A stretch of DNA of 6,167 bases from positions 1 through 6,167 of the forward strand of contig CAKTWY010000149.1 of NCBI GenBank assembly GCA_934630445.1. Reading direction: 5' to 3'. Origin of the DNA: an uncultured Eubacteriales bacterium (GTDB lineage: Bacteria; Bacillota; Clostridia; Oscillospirales; Butyricicoccaceae). How positions within the stretch are numbered: position 1 is the first letter of the stretch; every line of letters begins with the position of its first letter. A program made the translations under genes and the position numbers. The notes under the pieces were generated by a model. That model saw only the letters and a list, made by a program, of their open reading frames with translations. It was not told the origin of the DNA and did not search any database. This document shows positions 1 to 5,075 of this stretch, piece by piece.

Positions 1-1057
1 GTATGAGGCCGGGGCGCGCCCGGCCCTGGCGGGCGAATTTACAAAGCGCGCCTTTTTAAACGGCCGCATGGACCTGACCGAAGCCGAGGCGGTGATCGAT
101 CTGATCGACTCGGAAACCGTCGCCGCGGCGAAAAATGCCGTGCGCGGCCTGAAGGGCGGCGTTGGCACGCGCGTGCGCGCGCTGCGGGAAGAGCTGATGG
201 ACATGCTGTCGCATTTTTACGCCGTTGTCGACTATCCGGATGAGGACCTCCCCCCCTTTCTATATGAGCGCGCGGCTGAAACGCTTTCGCGCGGCGCACA
301 GGCGCTCTGCGCGCTGGCCGCGACCTTCCGCCGCGGCCGTGCGCTGCAGGACGGCGTGCCCTGCGCGATCCTCGGCCGGCCGAACGCAGGAAAGTCCTCC
401 CTTTTAAACGCATTGTGCGGCAAAGACCGCGCCATTGTCACACCCATCGCCGGCACGACGCGCGATGTGATCGAAGAGCGTATCCGCCTGGGCGACACGG
501 TGCTGCGTTTGTGCGACACCGCCGGCATCCGCGCGAACGGCGACACGGTCGAACGCATCGGGATGGAACGCGCCTTTCAGGCAGCGGACGAGGCGGAGCT
601 GATCCTCTGTGTTTTTGATGGAACCGCACCCCTCGCGGAAGAAGACCGCCATATCATCAGCCGCGTATACGGCCGGCGGGCGGTCGCTGTTATCAATAAA
701 ACAGATTTGCCTCAATCTCTCATACCGGAAGACCTGTCGACGGATTTTTCCCAGGTCTTTACACTGCGCGCCAAAACCGGCGAAGGCGTTGGTGCGCTTT
801 GCGCGGCGCTTGAAGCGATGTTCACCGCAAAAGATGCGGCAGACGTTATCATTACCAACGCGCGGCAGGCTGCGCTCCTAAGCGACGCGGCGGGGGCGCT
901 GTCTGAAGCGGCGGCGGGCGCAAACGCGGGCATCACGCCGGATGCCGTGCTTTCGGACGTCGAGCGCGCGGCCGCCCTTCTCGGAGAGGTGACGGGCGAG
1001 TCGGCGGGCATCGACCTCGTATCCGGCATCTTCAGCCGCTTCTGCGTGGGAAAGTGA
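1..1057 (+). CDS. mnmE: tRNA uridine-5-carboxymethylaminomethyl(34) synthesis GTPase MnmE, 5' end missing
   Basis: MnmE is a GTPase that works with MnmG to place the (carboxymethyl)aminomethyl group on wobble uridine 34 of certain tRNAs, using a methylene-THF-derived carbon. Reading begins inside the gene (first full codon at base 2), and 351 residues are visible. About the first 100 residues, including most of the folate-binding domain, lie off the window. The visible start matches the family motif GEFTKRAFLNGRMDLTEAEA. The inserted Ras-like G domain is complete: P-loop GRPNAGKSS (374-400), switch region TPIAGTTRD, DTAG (515-526) and NKTD (695-706). The helical domain resumes and ends in the diagnostic FCVGK, whose cysteine is conserved in MnmE. 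The ATG at 68 is internal, not the start. In many Bacillota mnmG follows; here a small membrane protein gene follows after 28 bases. The identification is secure. Confidence 0.97.
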   Translation, partial: YEAGARPALAGEFTKRAFLNGRMDLTEAEAVIDLIDSETVAAAKNAVRGLKGGVGTRVRALREELMDMLSHFYAVVDYPDEDLPPFLYERAAETLSRGAQALCALAATFRRGRALQDGVPCAILGRPNAGKSSLLNALCGKDRAIVTPIAGTTRDVIEERIRLGDTVLRLCDTAGIRANGDTVERIGMERAFQAADEAELILCVFDGTAPLAEEDRHIISRVYGRRAVAVINKTDLPQSLIPEDLSTDFSQVFTLRAKTGEGVGALCAALEAMFTAKDAADVIITNARQAALLSDAAGALSEAAAGANAGITPDAVLSDVERAAALLGEVTGESAGIDLVSGIFSRFCVGK

Positions 1058-1085
1058 ATCTCTTTTTCAATCAGGAGGAACGCGT

Positions 1086-1358
1086 ATGGCGCAGCAGACA
1101 AGGAACTTGATTCGCTGGATTCTCATCGGCCTTTATGTCGCAGGCGCGCTTCTCCTCTCCGGCTTTGCCGCCGCGCGCTGGATAACGGCAGTGTGTCTCG
1201 CCGCCGCTTCCCTCACGCTCTCAGGCATTTTTGTCTACACCAACCGCCGCACGCAAGATGCGCGGCGTGCATTTGTCCTGGAATGCACGTATGATATCCT
1301 GCTTGTCGCGGCGGCCCTGCTTCTGTTCGGCCGGCTTACCGGGAGCGGCGGGGCGTGA
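1086..1358 (+). CDS. small three-helix membrane protein, function unknown
   Basis: This encodes 90 residues and I do not recognise the family. Hydropathy by eye gives three membrane segments, at about residues 9-28, 31-51 and 64-82. Between the second and third is a charged loop rich in Arg and Asp (TNRRTQDARRAF), which the positive-inside rule would place in the cytoplasm. The C-terminus is a short Gly-rich tail and there is no signal-peptide cleavage site. The start is supported by AGGAGG at 1073-1078, seven bases before the ATG. The gene lies 28 bases after mnmE with no terminator between them, so it is probably cotranscribed with it. GC-rich third positions match the neighbours, which favours a real gene. 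Its place between mnmE and the infC promoter gives no functional hint. Confidence 0.75.
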   Translation: MAQQTRNLIRWILIGLYVAGALLLSGFAAARWITAVCLAAASLTLSGIFVYTNRRTQDARRAFVLECTYDILLVAAALLLFGRLTGSGGA

Positions 1359-1365
1359 TAGCCGT

Positions 1366-1392
1366 GCGCGCAGTGGCGCTTTTCTCCTTTTT
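1366..1392 (+). terminator. weak candidate intrinsic terminator after the small membrane protein gene
   Basis: A short GC stem (GCGC at 1366-1369 with GCGC at 1376-1379, six-base loop) is followed directly by an interrupted T-rich run (1380-1392). The stem is only four pairs, so termination would be inefficient. It is the only candidate between the mnmE transcript and the infC promoter. Confidence 0.3.
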
Positions 1393-1428
1393 GGGCCGTA
1401 TTTTCCCTGTTCATCCTGTAAAAAAGTG

Positions 1429-1457
1429 TTGACACAGAATAGAAAACCTGTTATACT
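1429..1457 (+). promoter_or_regulatory. sigma-A promoter of the infC-rpmI-rplT operon
   Basis: A perfect -35 box TTGACA (1429-1434) and a -10 box TATACT (1452-1457; five of six bases match consensus) are separated by exactly 17 bases. Transcription should start near 1464, which gives an untranslated leader of about 150 bases before infC. The strength suits a ribosomal protein operon. Confidence 0.9.
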
Positions 1458-1482
1458 GATTAAGCAAAAGAAAGCAGGGCGC

Positions 1483-1583
1483 AACCGTCCTCACCCCATG
1501 CCGACGGCTAAGGGTCAACACTGTTTCTTCCGCGCAGGCGGGAGAGGTTTGTTGCGGACGGTTTTTATGACCGCCCGTTTTTT
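1483..1583 (+). promoter_or_regulatory. structured infC leader, probable L20-type autoregulatory attenuator
   Basis: The leader folds into a closed multi-hairpin element. AACCGTCC (1483-1490) is fully complementary to GGACGGTT (1556-1563). Inside are two hairpins: ACCC/GGGT with GCC/GGC around a GAC loop (1493-1515), and CTTCCGC with GCGGGAG around a GCAG loop (1527-1544, extendable to 1524-1547). The 3' arm of the closing helix (1556-1562) is also the 5' arm of a downstream terminator, so the two helices exclude each other. In Bacillus subtilis the same operon is controlled by L20 binding its leader and promoting premature termination. I infer the same logic from position, operon and fold; I have not matched a covariance model. 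Confidence 0.7.
1554..1583 (+). terminator. leader intrinsic terminator (attenuator) upstream of infC
   Basis: CGGACGGT (1555-1562) pairs with ACCGCCCG (1570-1577) around a seven-base loop. There is one A-C mismatch, and six T residues follow (1578-1583). It lies 33 bases before the infC start, so it would act on the operon itself rather than on an upstream gene. Confidence 0.75.
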
Positions 1584-1615
1584 CATTGACAGCCCAAATT
1601 TGGAGGTGCGTAAAC

Positions 1616-2131
1616 ATTAGCAGCATGAATCATCAGTTGAACGAAGAGATACGCGACAAAGAAGTCAGATTAATCGATTCCGACGGTAGCCAGCTCGGCA
1701 TCGTCTCGATCAAAGAGGCAATGGCCCTTGCCGACCAGAAGAATCTGGACCTTGTCAAGATCGCGCCGCAGGCGGTTCCGCCGGTATGCCGGATCATGGA
1801 CTACGGCAAGTACCGCTTCGAGCAGATCAAAAAGGAGAAGGAAGCGAAGAAGAACCAGCATGTGACCGAGATCAAGGAGATCCGTCTTTCCCCCAATATC
1901 GACACACATGACTTCGATGTAAAGGCCAGAAATGCCCAGCGTTTTCTTAAGGACGGCGACAAGGTCAAGGTCACGATCCGTTTTCGCGGCCGTGAGATGG
2001 CCCATACGAACGTCGGTTACGGGATACACGAAAGATTCGCTGCCGCGTGCTCCGAGATTGCCAATATTGAAAAACCCGCTAAGCTCGAAGGACGTCAGAT
2101 GATAATGTTTTTAGCCCCGAAAAAGCAGTAG
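1616..2131 (+). CDS. infC: translation initiation factor IF-3, starting at ATT
   Basis: IF3 binds the 30S subunit, blocks premature 50S joining and checks start-codon pairing. From the ATT at 1616 the protein has 171 residues, normal for the family. Residues 1-75 are the N-domain (NEEIRDKEVRLIDSDGSQLG). The IF3 signature RIMDYGKYRF is at 59-68, a Lys/Glu-rich linker helix follows, and the C-domain includes KVTIRFRGREMAHTNVG. The start is chosen as ATT because GGAGG (1602-1606) sits nine bases before it. The in-frame ATG at 1625 is 18 bases from the same site, and the upstream in-frame TTG at 1586 lies at the terminator's T run. A rare AUU start is the hallmark of infC in E. coli and B. subtilis, where IF3 discriminates against its own message. 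It is followed by rpmI after 24 bases. Confidence 0.96.
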   Translation: MSSMNHQLNEEIRDKEVRLIDSDGSQLGIVSIKEAMALADQKNLDLVKIAPQAVPPVCRIMDYGKYRFEQIKKEKEAKKNQHVTEIKEIRLSPNIDTHDFDVKARNAQRFLKDGDKVKVTIRFRGREMAHTNVGYGIHERFAAACSEIANIEKPAKLEGRQMIMFLAPKKQ

Positions 2132-2155
2132 CTTGTAAAAGAGAGGAGAAGCATC

Positions 2156-2353
2156 ATGCCCAAAATCAAGACTCATACCGGTGCGAAAAAGAGATTTGGT
2201 CTCACAAAGAACGGCAAGGTCAAGCGCGCTACCGCTAACCGCCGTCACATTCTTACCAAGAAGAGCACAAAGCGCAAGAGAGGCCTCCGCAAGGCGGCTT
2301 ACGCCGACGTGACCAACGTCGCTCAGGTCAAGCGCCTGATCCCCTACGCGTAA
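2156..2353 (+). CDS. rpmI: 50S ribosomal protein L35 (bL35)
   Basis: This is a 65-residue, very basic protein of the large ribosomal subunit, full length for bL35. The N-terminal MPKIKTHTGAKKRF and the central ANRRHILTKKSTKRKR are family hallmarks. AGGAG (2144-2148) lies seven bases before the ATG. It sits between infC and rplT as in most bacteria and should be expressed from the infC promoter. I see no promoter or terminator inside the operon. Confidence 0.97.
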   Translation: MPKIKTHTGAKKRFGLTKNGKVKRATANRRHILTKKSTKRKRGLRKAAYADVTNVAQVKRLIPYA

Positions 2354-2390
2354 ACCCCAAACCGAAAAAGAACAGGAGGCTTATTAAGCT

Positions 2391-2744
2391 ATGGCAAGAG
2401 TAAAAGGCGCAATGATGACGCGCAAAAGAAGAAAGAAGATTATAAAATTAGCCAGCGGTTACTGGGGCAGAAAGTCGACCCACTATAAGGTAGCCAATGA
2501 GCAGGTGATGAAGTCCTTAAAGTACGCGTACACGGGCCGCAAGCTCAAAAAGCGCGACTTCCGCAGACTGTGGATCACCCGCATCACCGCCGGCGTCAAG
2601 CCGCTCGGCTTAAATTATTCCCGTTTTATGTACGGGCTTAAAAAGGCGAACATCGATATCAACCGCAAGATGCTCTCCGACCTCGCTGTGAACGACAAGG
2701 CCGCTTTCGCGGCGCTCGTCGAAAAGGCGAAAGCGGCGCTCTAA
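2391..2744 (+). CDS. rplT: 50S ribosomal protein L20 (bL20)
   Basis: L20 is an early-assembly protein that binds 23S rRNA and, in studied species, also represses its own operon by binding the mRNA leader. The 117 residues match the family length. The N-terminal extension MARVKGAMMTRKRRKKIIK is the long basic tail that enters rRNA. The globular part contains SGYWGRKSTHYKVANEQVMK and RRLWITRITAG. AGGAGG (2374-2379) is 11 bases before the ATG. It is the last gene of the operon, 37 bases after rpmI and followed by a strong terminator. It is the likely ligand of the infC leader. Confidence 0.97.
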   Translation: MARVKGAMMTRKRRKKIIKLASGYWGRKSTHYKVANEQVMKSLKYAYTGRKLKKRDFRRLWITRITAGVKPLGLNYSRFMYGLKKANIDINRKMLSDLAVNDKAAFAALVEKAKAAL

Positions 2745-2770
2745 GCATTTTGCCGCATACAGCAGAATAC

Positions 2771-2803
2771 CGCCCGGCAGGCGTTGCCTGCCGGGCGTTT
2801 TTT
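2771..2803 (+). terminator. strong intrinsic terminator of the infC-rpmI-rplT operon
   Basis: A perfect 12-bp stem (2771-2782 with 2786-2797) closes a three-base GTT loop and is followed by six T residues (2798-2803). It has no T tract in the opposite direction, so it should not stop the converging minus-strand transcript efficiently. Confidence 0.95.
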
Positions 2804-2817
2804 ATTTCTTACCGCAC

Positions 2818-3318
2818 TCATCGCTCCAGGCGCCACCAGCGCGTGCGCTCTGTGCGCGTGATGTGAAAGCCGCAGCGCTGCAAAACGCGCTCAGAGGCCG
2901 CATTCCACATTTCCGTTTCGGCGACCACCGCTGACACGCCCTGCTGCCGCAGCGCCCAGGTGCACATCGCCGCGACCGCCTCTGTCATGTAACCGTTTTT
3001 TTCAAATGCCGGGCCGAGGCCATAGCCGATCTCGACCGCGCCCGATGCGTCGGGCACATCCTTAAAATCCGCCGAACCGACGACGACGCGGTCCTCCCTG
3101 CGAATGAGCAGCCAAAAGCTGCGCCACATATAATTGGCGCTGTCGGCACGCACAGCACTGCACTGTCCTTTCACGATATTGAAAAAATCGCCTGTCAGCG
3201 CCTCTGCGCGGTAAAAAACATCCAGTTCCCGTTCAAAGGCAGCTATATCCTCGGTCCAAAGTTCCAGCTCGCGCGGCAAAAGCGCGCGCAGCTGCAGCCG
3301 CTGCGTCTCAATGCGCAT
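2818..3318 (-). CDS. GNAT-family N-acetyltransferase, RimJ/RimL-like
   Basis: This is a 166-residue protein of the Acetyltransf_3 type, which transfers acetyl from acetyl-CoA to an amine on a protein N-terminus or small molecule. The opening MRIETQRLQLRAL is typical (E/T-x-RL-x-LR). Other marks are the strand VVVGSADF (residues 78-85), VEIGYGLGPAFEKNGYMTEAV (95-115), which carries the acetyl-CoA loop and helix, and NAASERVLQRCGF (139-151), the conserved C-terminal motif. The pyrophosphate-binding loop is degenerate: KNGYMTEA instead of the usual RGKGYATEA. The start at 3318 has a G-rich ribosome site upstream on the minus strand (about 3327-3338). It overlaps the end of the Nudix gene by 11 bases, implying translational coupling. 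The substrate cannot be predicted. Confidence 0.88.
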   Translation of the reverse strand: MRIETQRLQLRALLPRELELWTEDIAAFERELDVFYRAEALTGDFFNIVKGQCSAVRADSANYMWRSFWLLIRREDRVVVGSADFKDVPDASGAVEIGYGLGPAFEKNGYMTEAVAAMCTWALRQQGVSAVVAETEMWNAASERVLQRCGFHITRTERTRWWRLER

Positions 3319-3778
3319 CTACAGCACCCCCTTTCCTGCTCTGCACCAGCCATGGGTCACACAATGCTGCGGAGCAAGCGATGCCCGCGCACGCAAAAAT
3401 CTTCGGCGCGATATCCGGATATGTGAGCGCAGCAGGCGGCGCCTCAAAAAGCGCGGTGCGTCGCATCTCGCTCGGCGGCAGCGGGCCAAGCTCTGTAATG
3501 CGCGCAAGGAACGCCGCGCCGCCCGAGCCGTCCTTTTCGTTCCCGGCCCAATAATCGCAAAGCGGCTCAAGTGAAAAGCCAACAGCTCCCGACTCTTCAA
3601 AAAGCTCTCTGCGCGCAGCAGCTTCGGGCGTTTCGCCCGTCTCAATGTGGCCGCCCTGCATCTCCCAGGTCTCGCGCGCTTTGTGCTGGCTTAAAAGGAT
3701 CTTGCCATTATAAAGCGAAAGAATGACGACGTATCGGTAACTTGCAAGCGAAGCAAACGCAAAAATTTTGCACTCCAT
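3308..3778 (-). CDS. Nudix hydrolase, possibly 8-oxo-dGTP diphosphatase-like
   Basis: Nudix enzymes hydrolyse a nucleoside diphosphate linked to another moiety, using divalent metal held by the Nudix box. The box here is complete at residues 43-65 (G43, E49, R57-E58-L59, E61-E62, G64), with metal-ligand glutamates at 58, 61 and 62. The flanking strands SYRYVVILSLYNGKILLSQH and ETWEMQGG resemble small clostridial house-cleaning Nudix proteins of about 150 residues. The length (156) is comparable to B. subtilis YtkD, but substrate assignment from sequence is unsafe in this family. Minus-strand AAGGGA (3787-3792) lies eight bases before the ATG, and a promoter is placed at 3809-3837. The last 11 bases overlap the acetyltransferase start, so the two form a bicistronic unit. 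Confidence 0.93.
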   Translation of the reverse strand: MECKIFAFASLASYRYVVILSLYNGKILLSQHKARETWEMQGGHIETGETPEAAARRELFEESGAVGFSLEPLCDYWAGNEKDGSGGAAFLARITELGPLPPSEMRRTALFEAPPAALTYPDIAPKIFACAGIACSAALCDPWLVQSRKGGAVDAH

Positions 3779-3808
3779 CTCATCATTCCCTTGCCATTTC
3801 TGTTTTTC

Positions 3809-3837
3809 AGTATATTCCTTTTGGCGGCGGGATGCAA
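3809..3837 (-). promoter_or_regulatory. sigma-A promoter of the Nudix-GNAT unit
   Basis: On the minus strand, TTGCAT (3832-3837) and TATACT (3809-3814) are separated by exactly 17 bases. Transcription would start near 3802, about 24 bases before the Nudix ATG, leaving just enough room for the ribosome site. Confidence 0.7.
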
Positions 3838-3863
3838 GTTCGCTCCAAAAGAGGAAGGATGCT

Positions 3864-3887
3864 TAAAATGTTTGTTTCGGGACAAAC
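3864..3887 (+). promoter_or_regulatory. candidate operator dyad, with possible -10 element, upstream of tepA
   Basis: GTTTGT (3870-3875) and ACAAAC (3882-3887) form a 6-bp inverted repeat with a six-base spacer, about 35 bases before the tepA start. TAAAAT (3864-3869) just before it could be a -10 box, but no convincing -35 box is found 17 bases upstream. If that -10 is used, the dyad would cover the transcription start, which suits a repressor site. This is inferred from symmetry only. Confidence 0.35.
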
Positions 3888-3921
3888 TGTATTCGATATC
3901 GTTTGAAACCGGAGGACATCT

Positions 3922-4620
3922 ATGAACAACCGCTGTCAGGAACCCTGTGGAGAAAAAGAGCGCGAAGCCGAGCTGCGCGAGCTGGTGGAGACCGGCTCCG
4001 TCACCACAAAAAGCGCGCGCGGCGCCATCCACTGCATCACCATCATCGGCCAGGTCGAAGGGCATATGCTCCTCCCCTCGCAGAATAAGACAACCAAGTA
4101 TGAACATGTCATGCCGCAGCTGGCGGCCATCGAAGAGAGCGACGAAATCGACGGTCTGCTCATCCTCATCAACACTGTCGGCGGCGACGTGGAGGCAGGC
4201 CTCGCCATCGCCGAGCTCATCTCCGGCATGAAAAAGCCGACCGTCTCGCTGGTCCTGGGCGGCGGGCACTCGATCGGCGTGCCGCTCGCAGTCGCGGCGC
4301 AGCGCTCGCTCATCGCGCCGACGGCCTCGATGACAATCCACCCTGTGCGGATGAATGGCCTCGTTATCGGCACAGCGCAGACCTTTGCCTATTTTGAAAA
4401 AATACAGGAGCGCATCGTCGACTTCGTGACCAAAAATTCGCACATCTCCGCGGACGATTTCCGTACGCTGATGCTGCGCACCGGCTCGCTGGCAAGCGAC
4501 GTCGGCACGATCCTCTACGGCCGGGAAGCGGTCGACCATGGCATCATTGACGCGCTGGGCGGACTGTCCGACGCGCTCGACTGGCTCCATGAGCGCATCC
4601 GTGAACGGAGGGAGGGCTGA
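3922..4620 (+). CDS. tepA: TepA/YmfB-like ClpP-fold serine protease (translocation-enhancing protein)
   Basis: This 232-residue protein belongs to the ClpP/crotonase-like peptidase group; TepA of B. subtilis was linked to protein translocation and signal peptide degradation. The ClpP-type strand-turn LILINTVGGDVEAGLAIAEL (79-98) forms the oxyanion region. GGGHSIGVPLA (113-123) carries the probable nucleophile Ser117. TASMTIHPV (134-142) carries the probable catalytic His140. Toward the end, DVGTILYGREAVDHGIID (193-210) matches the ClpP EAVxxGLID motif. An Asp sits nine residues before that Glu instead of seven as in ClpP, so the triad acid is uncertain. No signal peptide or membrane helix is visible, so it is probably cytoplasmic. 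GGAGG (3911-3915) is six bases before the ATG. The stop overlaps the next start by one base. Confidence 0.9.
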   Translation: MNNRCQEPCGEKEREAELRELVETGSVTTKSARGAIHCITIIGQVEGHMLLPSQNKTTKYEHVMPQLAAIEESDEIDGLLILINTVGGDVEAGLAIAELISGMKKPTVSLVLGGGHSIGVPLAVAAQRSLIAPTASMTIHPVRMNGLVIGTAQTFAYFEKIQERIVDFVTKNSHISADDFRTLMLRTGSLASDVGTILYGREAVDHGIIDALGGLSDALDWLHERIRERREG

Positions 4621-4787
4621 TGCTCTACACCATCGTTCCGCTTGACGCCGTTTTCCCTGAAGACACGCCCGAGCCGGAATACCACACCGTCAGCGGCGTA
4701 ATCGTTGAATACCGCCGCGCGCAGAACGGCCGCCCATCGGCATGCCGCATGATCACAAGCGACCTGCGCCGGTATCTGCCCGAATAA
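4620..4787 (+). CDS. ylzJ: YlzJ-like small protein
   Basis: This is a 55-residue open frame that is easy to miss because of its size. Its ATG shares a base with the TGA of tepA (4618-4620), and GGAGGG lies just upstream inside the tepA end, so it is placed for translational coupling. The N-terminus MLYTIVPLDAVFPED matches the start of the YlzJ-like family (LYT-x-x-P-x-x-x-VF). B. subtilis ylzJ also lies directly after tepA (ymfB) and is slightly longer. The rest contains a GVIVEYRR strand and an LRRYLP C-terminus. It has no membrane segment and its biochemical function is unknown. Recognition rests on the N-terminal motif plus gene order, from memory of the family. In Bacillus spoIIIE follows; here it does not. 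Confidence 0.85.
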   Translation: MLYTIVPLDAVFPEDTPEPEYHTVSGVIVEYRRAQNGRPSACRMITSDLRRYLPE

Positions 4788-4801
4788 CCGCCGGGCGGTT
4801 A
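4785..4801. repeat. perfect inverted repeat overlapping the ylzJ stop codon
   Basis: TAACCGCC (4785-4792) and GGCGGTTA (4794-4801) flank a single G. It begins with the ylzJ stop codon. As RNA it can form a 6- to 7-bp hairpin, but no T tract follows, so it is not a typical intrinsic terminator. It may protect the 3' end of the tepA-ylzJ message. Confidence 0.5.
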
Positions 4802-4854
4802 CATACTTTGGAGGCGGAATTTTTTCGATACCGCAGGGGAGCCATGTCATTTTT

Positions 4855-4892
4855 ATACGGCTGTTCGATTGTGCGCAAGGGTGCAGCCGTAT
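4855..4892. repeat. 9-bp inverted repeat in the ylzJ-SIS intergenic region
   Basis: ATACGGCTG (4855-4863) and CAGCCGTAT (4884-4892) are perfectly complementary across a 20-base loop. It lies in the 288-base gap between ylzJ and the SIS gene. No T tract follows immediately; the nearest T run starts about 15 bases later. Its role is unknown: a weak terminator, a regulator-binding dyad or an RNA structure are all possible. Confidence 0.5.
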
Positions 4893-4950
4893 GGTTGCAT
4901 GCTATAATTTTTATATTTATAATAAATGAAATAAAAATATAAAATCCCTC

Positions 4951-4979
4951 TTGACAAGGTTGTCATTATTCGATATACT
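4951..4979 (+). promoter_or_regulatory. sigma-A promoter of the SIS sugar locus with overlapping operator dyad
   Basis: TTGACA (4951-4956) and TATACT (4974-4979) are 17 bases apart, close to consensus. A nearly pure A/T tract (4903-4944) lies upstream and could act as an UP element. The dyad TGACAA-GG-TTGTCA (4952-4965) covers the -35 box and the start of the spacer, where a dimeric repressor would block polymerase. Such a strong promoter with an overlapping dyad suits an inducible catabolic operon. The regulator is not in the window. Confidence 0.85.
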
Positions 4980-4986
4980 GCAAGTG

Positions 4987-5031
4987 CGAAAGTTTTTATT
5001 TTTATTATAATAATGCAAATAATAACTTTCG
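4987..5031 (+). promoter_or_regulatory. stem-loop at the 5' end of the SIS transcript
   Basis: CGAAAGTT (4987-4994) and AACTTTCG (5024-5031) are perfectly complementary, enclosing an A/T-rich loop that contains the palindrome ATTAT-A-ATAAT (5004-5014). The predicted transcription start is about 4985-4986, so the mRNA would begin with this hairpin. It ends 31 bases before the ribosome binding site at 5063-5067 and does not sequester it. Possible roles are 5'-end stabilisation or a second regulator site. Confidence 0.55.
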
Positions 5032-5075
5032 AATCCTACACTGACAGGCAGATTGATTCATTGGAGGTTGTTGTA

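Noticed and set aside
1594..1603. Palindrome CCAAATTTGG overlapping the infC ribosome site
   Set aside because: As RNA it gives at most a three-pair hairpin, too weak to sequester the site. It is probably chance.
3872..3900. TTGTTT-N17-GATATC as a tepA promoter
   Set aside because: Only three of six bases match in each box, and the implied transcription start (about 3907) falls almost on the ribosome site.
3691..4590. 299-residue open frame on the minus strand opposite tepA
   Set aside because: It is antisense to the well-supported TepA frame, has a low-complexity Asp/Arg/His-rich translation with no recognisable domain, and also overlaps the Nudix gene and its promoter. It is typical of GC-rich antisense frames.
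4844..4942. Possible 32-residue hydrophobic peptide (ATG 4844) with a GGGGAG site just upstream
   Set aside because: It runs through a palindrome and the A/T-rich promoter-upstream region. The hydrophobic Ile/Phe tail is what random A/T-rich DNA would encode, and no family is recognised.
4742..4942. 66-residue plus-strand frame in the ylzJ-SIS gap
   Set aside because: Its start lies inside ylzJ without a ribosome site, and its composition shifts from GC-rich to A/T-rich along with the underlying DNA.
5013..5075. Upstream in-frame ATG extending the SIS protein by 21 residues
   Set aside because: There is no ribosome site before 5013, and it lies within the A/T-rich leader stem-loop. GGAGG at 5063-5067 clearly serves the ATG at 5076.
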